NCBI RefSeq assembly: GCF_021869535.1
Contig: NW_026262668.1
Location: forward strand, 66,680,058-66,744,057
DNA from: Mytilus californianus
Lineage: Eukaryota; Mollusca; Bivalvia; Mytilida; Mytilidae
DNA length: 64,000 nt
Direction: 5' to 3'
A program made the position numbers and the translations under genes. Of this stretch, positions 22,331-34,300 are shown piece by piece. The stretch's first letter is position 1, and the number at the start of each line of letters is the position of its first letter. The notes below the pieces were generated by a model that saw only the letters and a list, made by a program, of their open reading frames with translations, searched no databases and had not been told where the DNA came from.

Positions 22331-25300
22331 ATGAGCACTAAAGGTAAGTTTTCGAAATTCAGTTTCCATATACAACTACATAATATATGTAATTCTTTAA
22401 TCACGACTTTGTCGAATTAAAAATTAAAGGAAAAAATAAAATAATGACGTATATGTAATTATTTATGTGAGATTAATGATAGTAAAAGTTTATCAAATGA
22501 GTATATATTTTACTTTACAATTCTGTATACAGTTACCACTACTGGCGTGACTCTGAAAACTTTACCATCTGTTAGTGGAAACAATTCCCATTCAGGAGAA
22601 ACACGAGTGCACCCTAAGCATGAGCCAACTGCTGTCAAAATATTTGTAACTCCCACAGAAAATCAACAGTTTGTAAGTGTTTATTACTTGATCAATGTCT
22701 CCCATTAAGTGTTTTTTTTTTATAAACACAGAATTTTGGCAAATTCATAAACAAATTATAGAACAATACAGTATACAGAGGATACAAGCAAACAAAAGTA
22801 AATGTTTGTTTACTTCGGTAACCATAGTATCAAAAAGCCATAATTATGTATGCTTTTATATTATCTGTTAAAACGCTTATTATTTGAAATATACGTGCGA
22901 ATGCGTGTACATATATGTTTTGCTTTCATCGTTTATCGAAACACTGCCGTTAGAACGCTTGTTAAAATGGAAGGTATACAGTTATATCATCAATTTTCCA
23001 ACTAAGATATTCGTCTCCAATACACAAGCTTGACAGATCTCTTTGCTCTCTGTTGACGAACACTTATATAATTAAAAATCCGGCATTGTGCTTAGAATAA
23101 TTCAATTTTAACATTATAGAATTAGTTTACTCCAAACTATTACAGCCTTCTTTTCTCCTCGATTGTTATATTCAGAAGGAAATTAAATAATAAGATTATA
23201 CGACATTTCTGTTTTTATTGGTTTGAGTTTTGATTATTTCTATCTACAAAACTTATAATAAAAAGTGCTCGACCTCCCCTAGGAGACATTTCACCTATAT
23301 ATATAAGCTCTACATTAACAGTTCTTTGCACTGTTGATGTGAGCTAGTAAAAATATAAACACATATTAAGCCGAGCGGAAGTTGCTTTAAACAAAGTTGT
23401 AAAACAAAAGGGTCCAGTCTTGATTTCTTAATAGATTCATCAAACCTTTTATAACACCAGAGTTATAGCTTAACATTAAAGTACAGTTTCTGCTGGAACG
23501 CAATAGGATATTTCTTAACGGAAAATCACAAAATTAATTCGACAAATCAACATAAGAATACTTAAAATATACTCTTTAATCTCCTTTTGGTGTTTGTAAT
23601 TCTTAATAAGCGTTTTGCAATAGACTTAGTTTTGTAAAACAGTCATAGTGTCGTTAATCGCATATCATATTATTCTACTTACTTGCAATGTTGATATTAC
23701 CGGTAACACGATTCAGTTTCCAGTTTTGTCAAAAGGCGAATACAGTAGCCTCGGAAAATTACCGCAGTTATTATAAGTTTGTGTTTTCCATTGATTGCTA
23801 TTTTCGGTATAATTTTGTAGAATCACCTGGGAATACAGTTGTTGCAGCTGATACGTAATGGTAATACAAAACAAGCATTAGAATTACTTAATGGCCAAAA
23901 TGCAGATCTATCTTTTTGTGACCAGGTGAGACTAATGACGTTACGTACGGTATTCGGTCTTTTTTTCATTAGAACCTTTCTTGATGCACAAATAAGACAT
24001 TTTTTTTTCTTTCTACAAATTATTAAACGGTAAACTGTCTTGATTCATCAATTGAATCAAAGTAAGATAAATGAGGTTTAATAAATTGATTATTATGTTT
24101 TGCAAAGAAGTCAGTCAAAATAAAAGAAAAACGATGTCGCGTAACGTTACCTTTTTTTAAACCGAACACTATTATTTGTATCATTTGGTTGCTGTTGTCT
24201 CATTAGCATGTACCCTCTAACCCTGGTTTTCTTCTTACTCGTAAGCTTTAAGTCGTAATACGAGGAAAGGTTACACAGCAGAAGCAAATTATCATAATTC
24301 TCATTAAAAATCCACTTGCAAACCTGTGTTTAACAAATGTCGTAACCAGTGGTAAACACTGATTGTTACATGACCGTTAATTGAATACATTTTGAGAATC
24401 GCAGCTTCAGTGTTGAAAGGAAAATGCCTCAACTTTGTATTTTGCTTCCGAAGCGTATCAATAAGTTCAAATGTGTCGTTTCTGACTTAACGAGCTCTAT
24501 AAACAATATCACCGAAAACAAAAACATATAATATCCCGTTAGTAGTAAGGTTTCGACAGGTACAGCAAAACTTCAAAACCAAATCTTTGTAATTCAGTGA
24601 AAGTTTTAAGAAGTTTGCTGTGACGAAATCAATGAATTAGTATTGTACCATTTATATATATATATATATTCGCTTTAGTCAAGCCACCAGACTAAAGCGA
24701 ATTTGCTCCTCGGAATCCAAACTCAACTACCGTTTGGGACAACTCAAAAATCAACTTAAATTAAGAGGATACATAAATTGAAATATCACAGAAGCTTTTA
24801 GTAAAGCCCAAGAAAAAGATCGAAATATCTTCATGGAATAAGAAGATAAGACGACCCGCACAGATATAATTCCGTTTGTTTTCACCTTCCATCCCGATTT
24901 GACACATATTTCATCTACTGTTCACAAGCACTGGTGTCTTATTGAAAACGACTCTTCCTTAAAAGAAATTTTTCAATCACCTCCTGTTATTGCTTATTGC
25001 AGACCAAAAAATCTCATAGACATATTTGTTACATCTGAAGTAAAAAAACAAGAAATCTCTAAAATCGGGTGTTACAAACAATGCGGAAGAAGCAATTGTA
25101 AGTGCTGTAAAGTCGCCAACACTGAAAACTCTTTCACCAGCACAGTAATAAAGCAGCGATATAAAATCTATGTACCATCTAATTGTAAAACGGAAAAAAA
25201 TAGTATCTATATTCTTACTTGTGGAACTTACAAGCTGCAATATGTTGGCGAAACAGAAACTAAATTCAACATCAGATTTAATAATCACCGGTCATTTTAT

Positions 25301-28300
25301 ACCAAAGGAAGAAACTGCCCAAGCACGAGACACCTCTCAAGAACAGGACATACTTTTGAAAATATCACCTTCCAAATAATAGATGTCAACCAAAATTGGG
25401 ACACCCAAAGTAGAAAACAGAGAGAGAGATTTTTGGATGCAGCAGCTATGTACTCTTGAACCTGATGGACTAAATGCGAGAGATGAAAAACAGTTTTAGC
25501 AAAAACCAAAGGAATAAATCTTGAACTTCATACTATTTAACTAAGACAATTATTTGTTTTGATTTAATAATCGCTATGTACAATATGCTGCAAAAATATA
25601 TTTAAAGGACATGTACGATAAGCTGCAAAAATTTCTTAACAGCATCCGATTTTTACCTGGATGGCTGTACGCGCCTGATGAAGCTAATTTGTTTAGCGAA
25701 ACATTGCATGAATATATAAAATAAAACACCAATTAGCGTGTTAAAGTACATTATTAGGCAGCGCTGGACACAGTGCAGGCGGTGTTGTCTCGACTTCCCA
25801 ATAGCACGAGTTCGAATCCCGGCGAGGGAAGAACAAAAATTTACTTTTGCAAATTTGCAGATTTAACATTGTTGTACTGATATTTAGAGTAATTATGAAT
25901 ATAATATGTGTTTTCAGTCGTATATCACCTTCACTGGTGATCCAATAGATGAATCTGTCGTAGAGTTGTCACTTGTTTAGACGTAATTATCAAAATAATT
26001 ATTTCTGTGACGGTATCTTACGATCCTTTACGATAGACATTTAGCTAATCTGCAATCAATTCCATCTTCATGCGTAGTATACCATGTACTGTGTTTCAAC
26101 TCTAGATTCTACTGACGAGGAAAGGTAACACTAGGCCACCGAAAGCTGAAATATTAATTCAGTCTAGGTGGCCGAGTGGTCTAGCGCGCTGGACACAGTG
26201 CAGGCGGTGTTGTTTCGATATCCCTATAGCATAAGTTCGAATCTCGGCGAGGAATGATTTAACATTGTTGTGCTGATATTTAGAGTACTAGTAGTTATGA
26301 ATATATTGTGTGTTTTCAGCCGTGTTGTCTCGATATCAAGAACAAAAAATTGTCGTAGAAGTATTAAGTGAAAAGTACAGTTAAGAATCAGATCTACTCT
26401 AACATTGTTTGGTTGATTTTCTAGGTACTTTATATGTATTATATATATATATAGATTCTACCACTGTATCGAGTGTGATACGATATTTATCCACTCGAGA
26501 CAGTTAAATTTACAAATTTAAAACGCGAGGCTCGCCAAGCGTTTTAAATATTTAAAATTTAACTGTCGAGAGTGGATAAATATCGTATTACACGAGATTT
26601 GGTGGTGGAATCTGTTTCTCTAATGATTTTCAAACAATACGCAGGCAAATTTATTCCTTCTTTTCGAATGATCTGCAAAAAGATGTGCTCTTTCTATGTG
26701 ACGTCATCAGGCATGGTCGCCTTTTTTCATGCCGTCACAATAGGAAATTCAGAAGAAAGCAAGAAAATTCGACGTCATAATCGGATGTTAACCAATGAAG
26801 AACTGAGATCAAACGAACCACACGTTGATTAAATTTTTTTTATACAATGGGTGCAGAAAGGGATAAATTGACGAAGAATTAGAGAAATATATATATATAT
26901 ATTACGTTCATTGAAATATAAAACGCGTGACTACAGACATAGACATAACGAACGAGTTTGGATAATTACACACCGTAAGAAGGGATAAAAAGAACATCAA
27001 TGTCTAACGAAAAGGAAAATTAACAGTAATGAACGAAAAATCGTCTCTTTTGTTATACTTCTTTGTTGAGTGTTTCTCTTGTAAAACTGAAATCCTTTTT
27101 TTTTCGTTTTGATGCCCCTTAACTCAACCTCACCCGATAAAAGGTTATTCTGGATACACGTGTCTATTGACACTTAAATGCGAAATATCAATGTATGTCT
27201 TTATACAAAGTTTATATATAAAACGTCTAAATAATTAATTATAAATATATGTTAGAATATCAAAGATGGTTTAGATAAGGCAAATTACTTATTTTAAACA
27301 TTAACTGAATATAGGCCGGATGGAGTGCAATGCACCATGCAGCCTGCAGTGGATTTGTAGAACTAATAATACAGCTGAGAGAGAAAGGAGCTTCAGTTGA
27401 CGCCTTAGATTATGTAAGTACTGAATGATACAATTATAGCTTTTTCATGGTAAATATGAGAACAACCTTATAGAAGTCTTCTATTTCAGAACGAGTACCA
27501 TTTGGATTAATTATTTTGCTTTGCAAGGCCGTAGCGCATGTCCAAATCAACTGAGGCAAATCGTCGAGCGGAGCGAGGCGAAAATTTTTTTTAGGGGGGT
27601 TCGGGTGCATGAAACGGGAGAAGCTTATTTCAGCATTACTATGGGAGAGGTCAATGTATTTATAATAAATAACAAGAAAAATATAACAGAAATGCGTTTT
27701 TTTTTATTAGCTAGCCTAGTAAGTAACAAAACAAGTTTCAATATTAAAGTTAATCTCTGTTGGTCAACCAAAACTTTCCGATTCTCCTGTGACCTGTACT
27801 ATCGAAAAGCTTCAACACACGTTCTTTGTCAGCTGTAACATTCCTATGCACATGGAGCATGGCAAGCCCACAAAGCCTGTCACCACCCATTGCAGCCCGT
27901 TCCCAGGTTTTCAAACGCCTTAAACTTGAAAACGATCTCTCACAACAGACTGATGTGACAGGCAGAGTTAAAAGTACTTGTAATATTATGAAAACATTTG
28001 GGTATAAGTCTTTGTTAGCTAGCTTAATTGCTGTCTGGAGGCTTCCTTCATCTAGCATTGCTACTGTCTTTCTTACCCACCTTTCAAGTTCACATGTTAA
28101 CTCTTCCATGTTAGTTACGTCCGGAAATGCTTGGAAAAGGGGTTCAATTAATTCCGGTGTTAACTTGCCTACATTTTTTGGAATAAGGTAATATCCTAAC
28201 TCATTTTATCGATTAGCATTTGTTGTTCAGTGAGTTGATAGTGTAAACATTGGTAACTATAGCGTTATCGATTCAAAAATAAACCAAGGAAAGTAATAAG

Positions 28301-31300
28301 CCAGCATACTTATAGGGGGTGTTTATACTCATGAGTTACCTTTTTCATCTTTTTTTCTCTTTAAAGAACCCGTCTTCAACCAGTTTTGTAACGACATTAA
28401 GATATGTTTCAATTTTTTTATTTCGATTTGTATTCGGAACACTTATTTTTTTACCGTCACCGCTATGGTAAAAGCTGCAATCGCTGCTGCAGATTGGACA
28501 CACTGTATGTAGTGTGCCGGTAGATAATTTGAAACTCGAAACTCGCATATTGATAATGTAAAATACATAATTGAAAAAAAAATGACACTTCTAAAGTTTG
28601 GTCGTCGTTTCAAAAGTGAGGCATTTGCCTCAGTTGCCTCCATTACGCTACGGCCCTGCTTTGAAAATGATAATAAAAAATGTACAATCCATAAAAAGCT
28701 ATTTTAATCGTAACCTTCGTACAAAGGAAGTTAAATATAAGTCAATTGCCTTTAAAATGGCAGCACATATTTCTTTTGTGTCGTTCGTGGTGGCATTGAT
28801 AGATAATGCGAGGCGACAGTAGTTTACCGACGTTGTTTACTTGAAAATCTTTTTGGAATAAACCAATTTATTACATTGGTAGCATTGAATTACATTGATT
28901 TCCCAGTCAAATAAAAACCGATAATTTCACATGTGAAATAAACGTGGTTATTTCACTCTCTGACGTCATACAACAATAGGCGTTGTCAAGACGTCGATAA
29001 CGTCGGATCAAAACAAATTGTGAATGCGTAGAAAAAAGATATAGTTCCTTACATTTTCTACATTAATTTCATTAAAAAAAGCCATTTGCCAATGTAATAA
29101 AAAGAATAACTAATCAAAGAATTCAAATATCGAAAAATATTCAACTCGTGACCGAACAACACTGATAATTAACTCATGCGCTACGCGCATTCGTGAATTA
29201 ATGTGTTGTTTGGTCACTCGTTGAATATTTTTCTCTATTTGAATTCTTCGATTAGTTATTCTATAAATCATAATTTAATGAAAACATTTATAGTATAAAA
29301 GAACTATTTATTTCAGTCAAATGAAACAGCATTACACAAGGCGTCGAGGAAGGGACATGCTGAAGCAGTTATAGTACTCGTCACATTTGGGGCGGACATT
29401 AGTGCTGTAAACAGTGTAAGATGCTATTTTTTGTAAAATATTTTGTCCCTTGGCGAAGCCAATGAGGATTATTTTTTCACGTAACCAGGTGACTGCATGT
29501 GTCTTGTTAGCCTGATTTTTATAGTTTTTTTATACTCACACCCAGATGAAATACGTTTTATGATCATCAATCTGTTTATTTCATGCAGAAATGTCAGTTA
29601 TACTTACCTCTATTTTCCTTAATGCATTTCATTTTGTCAAAGTACTTTCATTTCTATTTATAGTATAAAATATGAAAATAGTGAGACGGCAAAATGCCGT
29701 GAATGTAAGCAACCATTTAGATCATTGTAAATTGCATTCTATCAACTGTTTTGACTAAATCATGATTTGAAGGTAAACTGGTTAGTGCATTTATGTAGTT
29801 TTTTTCTTTTCCATTTTGAGATGAATAAAAAATCATTTTCTTCTATCTTCTACAAGAAAGAAAAAAACAAAACAAAATATACTTGTGTTTTACCGGTTTT
29901 TTCTATAAATAGAATGGAGAGACAGCATTAGAGCTTGCAGTGAAAGCCGTCAAAACTATAGTTGTAGAAACTTTATGCATGCTTGGAGTTGAAGTTTTGT
30001 TACAAGACTGGGTTTGTAAAATTTTAACAGTATCTCAATAAATTGATAGTTTTGTACACCAATATGAGTCACAAAATACAAACAATAGGATTCATAACTT
30101 TAAGTTAATAATGCAATAAACAAAATTCAACCTTTAGGCGAATATTTGCATTCCAGCAACATATTATCGTTTATAGATATAAGAAGATGTGGTATGAGTG
30201 CCAATGAGACAACTCTCCATCCAAGTCACAATTTGTAAAAGTAAACCATTATAGGTCAAAGTACGGCCTTCAACACGGAGCCTTGGCTCACACCGAACAG
30301 CAAGCTATAAAGGACCCTAAAAATGACTAGTGCAAAACCATGCAAACAGGAAAACCAACGGTCTAATCTTTATAAAAAAAACATCGAGAAACACTTATGA
30401 ACCACATCAACAAACGACAACCACTGAACATCAGGTTCCTGACTTAGGACAGGTGCAAACAAATGCAGCGGGTTTAAACGTTTTAATAGGCGCCAACCTT
30501 CACACTACCTGAAACAATAGTATAACATCACAACATAGAATGACAAGTTTTGAAACTTACTGATAATGTAAAAAGTTTGTCAGATTCAGAAAATGAGACC
30601 GTAGCGGAACAGTTCCCCAGCCTTAAAACACTTCATATAGTCAATTTTAGGTATATAAATCGTGTACTTACACTTTCTGCAACTTAGATAAATATGACCG
30701 TAGACGTGTTTTGTTGTTCTGATAAGACCCTTTAAAAAATTATGGTTTTCCATGTTTTGTGTATTTTACTTCCAAATTTTTGGTCTTCATTTTATTCCGG
30801 AAATACGTGTCAGTGCACACTGAAATCGCTGTCACGTTATTAACCTTAACTACTTCAGTATTGCGCTTAAAGGGGCATTAGTTGCCAAATTCATTCCAAT
30901 CGAATCGATCCAAACCCCCAAATTTGATATTATATATACTAAAACGTATGTCAAAACTACAAAAGTTTCAAAGAAAACAATCTCAAACTGGCTGCTTTTA
31001 GCGATTTATTATTTCAATATTCCGCTTTTATCAATGTTTGAAACCAGAAAAGTCATACGTTAATTTTTTGTCCAAATCTTAGGTAATGACCCTTTAAATA
31101 TATTTAATATATCAAAGTTTTATATTGATTTGATAGTTGCACAAATATTCAGTATTAAACTGCATTTCCATCCCCTTATTTGTTACTAATATCACATGTG
31201 TTATGTAGAATACCTTTGGCAGCATTTTGTCTTTAATAATTGAATGGATAATATGCCAGTTTTGAGAAAAATGAATATTACATGGGTAGCACATTCTGCC

Positions 31301-34300
31301 CATGAATCATGTCTTGCAATAAATTGTGGTACGCCTCTTGCTCTCTTACTGCTTTAAATTCACAAAATCTGGATTCATTTATATGTATACAGTAAAAAAA
31401 ATCAATAATATTAACTTATTTAATAATTATAATTATAATAATTTTATTTTATTACAGTCGTGGTCGATGATTGACGATAACGAACTGAGTAAGACACAGA
31501 AGAAAATTATAGAACTGTTGCTTAAGCAGCATTCTCGCAGTTCTGGATATACACAAAAGTAATTTTCTTTCCTTTCTTACAAACTGTAATAAATGTGACA
31601 CACAGACACCAACAAATCACCTGTATATTGACGAAACAAAATTATAATGTGTGTTTCTCAAGAGATAATTGGCATTTCTATGGGAACAAACTGTGCTCCT
31701 CTTTTTTCAGACTTGTTATTTTATGTTTATGAGGCATACTTCATACAGGAGTTCTCAAAGAGAATGACAAAAAGCGATCACGGTCCTTTAACTTTCCGCT
31801 TAATAGAATATGTCCTCTTTATTCTTTATTTTTTTAGTTGTTTTTCCTTTACTTAACGTATTCAATACAATCTTATCTTGGTAACAGGTAAGAGCTATAC
31901 TCTTATTCAGGTGGAACATTTGAATGATCTTTTTATTGCAGACTTATTCAGTTTGAAATAGTCCATCTAAAAGCCAGAGAAAACAAATGTCTGGAAAAGC
32001 TAGGTGTGGAGGTTATTGGTAATGATGATGTTGAAGACGAAAAAGTCAATGATGGCATGGATGGTGACGGCTTTTTTCTTTATTGTGGTAAGATGAAGTC
32101 AGAATATTCTGATGTCACCAACAGCCTTAAAGACAACAACGAAATTGTCAGTGATATTTATGAATGCAGACTGTGGTGTAATAAACGGAAGACCCTAAGA
32201 CTGAGTGTACGTCTGAACACTGTTCTAGCAAGCAATGAGAATCTCGTGATTATGTCCCCTGCTGAAAAGATCGGTCGAATAGATTGTATTGACAAGTTTA
32301 CCGAACACAAAAAACAATCCAAACATGTGAGTACTCTATTTAAGCTGAATTAAACAGAAAGTTGTTTCATTGTTAACTTTAGAAAAGAAAAATTGATAGA
32401 ATGTTATAATAACGAAAGAAATAAGAACTAGGCCAGTCATGAACGTAGTCAAACAAAAACCAGAGATATACCAAGGTGGGAAATAAATTAATCGAGCGAA
32501 GACTGAGAGAACATGACAAAATGATTAAAAAATAAATATTTATTCAGAGACGAAAGAAAAATGAGATCTCATTAAACATTGATAAATTAAACACAGGTAT
32601 TCCTTAGCTTGTTATTTTGGTTAATTAAAGGCTTTCGGTTAAAAGTACGCCATCATAATTTGGTTGACCGTTATGAAATATCAAGTGTCAGAGATGACCA
32701 CGAATATTTCTAAATTGCAGTAGCCACTATGATCTTGTCCTCTTTTTCTCGATTGTGACTTCAGCAAATGGACTTGCCACCGACTGTCATTTGCCATGAG
32801 CACCATGCACAATGTAGAAATTTGTGATATTTTTGGACTGAAATTATCATATTATATTCCTGCCTTTATTTAGCATTAAATAAGCTTAAATGCGAAAAGG
32901 GGGGAAGATGCAGAAGGCGTAGGGGCATCAACCGTTTTAAACTTTGACCACCTTTGACATGTTAGGGCAAATGCTAGCTTATAAAATTAGAAACATTGAT
33001 CCCATTTTTAATTTTACCCCATACTTTTTTCAGTATTCTGTCGCATATGTCACTCTCAGTGTTAAGACGACGTCAGTAGCATTCTACTTTGGAAAACAAA
33101 TAGAGCCGGAAAAGTTCAACATCGGTTCGGAAGCTGTAACACTTAAGCCTAAAGGAGAACCTGAAGCTGAAATAAGTATTCCGAAAGGTTCCTTTGAATC
33201 AGAAGGACAAATGTCTTTACAGGTAGCCATTTTTTACTATTTGCAAATATTGTATCACGGGATTCCGTATAATCATTCCTATGTATCTTTGACATTAGCT
33301 AAGGTATTTATAGCCACCAATTGCAAAAATGGAAGCTGTAGTTTTAAGTTTACTGACTAATTGGTAAGGCATCTTAGTCATATGCCAGAGTAAGGATCAT
33401 CGAACAATTTCTGGAAGGCAGTACAATAAATTACTATTTTATCCTTTCAAAAATCAATATTCTCCAATTTATTTTATTCTATATGAAATTTGAAGTCGAG
33501 AGGTAAATTCTAATGAACGGTATCTCATTACATCAAAAATAGAAAAAGACATAATTTTTATGATAAGATATCATTACAATATTTTCTTTGGGATAAATTC
33601 ATAGTTTCGCATGTATATATTTTCATTTTATCAACTAGACAAGACAGATTTTATTCAAAGAACGTTTTCATAAAATTCAATAAATTTCAGTTTTTCTTCC
33701 TGTGTCACAGACGAATAAAGAAGAATTAAGATACCTACAGCCAATGTTAATACATAAAACACTATTGATTACATTTGCAAACTTTGGGAACCTTGTAACT
33801 GTACAGCTTCAGTAGTTTTTCCCCAAAAAATCTAATCCTATCAATTTTGTAAATTTAGATTGTTGATACCAAAGGAGCGAATGAAGAAGAAGACGAAGAA
33901 TCAGGAGATTTGTTGACAACAAACATAGTTGACATATCTATGACTGATGGTCAGCAACCAAAGGAAGAAATTGGTATTAAAATTCCAATACATAACAAGT
34001 TGTCCGAGGATGATGCGGTAGTTATACTGGCAACGTCTTGTGAAGCACCTTGTTCTGTTGACGATTGGGAAACTATGGAGGCAGAAATGGACAAATCTGG
34101 CAAAGCTGCTATTTTTAGGATACGTCATTTTTCTATGTATGCAGTTTTGATTAAAGTTTGTCGATATTTGTTAAAAATAAGTGTATATCTTGTATCTGAA
34201 AGTGTAAATCTAATATTTATTTTCGATAAAAAGAGATTACATTTTAAACCGACTTGTTAGTTCTTATTTCATAGCTATATTTTCTTTACATTTGTTTAAA

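Noticed and set aside
26163-26255. Functional Ser/Leu-type tRNA gene
   Set aside because: A and B boxes are present but the anticodon stem does not pair, a second 5'-truncated copy lies 400 bp away with the same non-tRNA tail, and the acceptor stem is missing. A tRNA-derived SINE explains it.
26572-26832. 86-codon frame starting in a palindrome
   Set aside because: Starts inside the right arm of a foldback element; no recognisable domain. Probably part of a dispersed repeat.
28345-28643. Minus-strand frames upstream of the hAT fragment
   Set aside because: They lie within the hAT element but share no hAT motif (no BED finger, no DDE region) and overlap one another. The element looks internally deleted.
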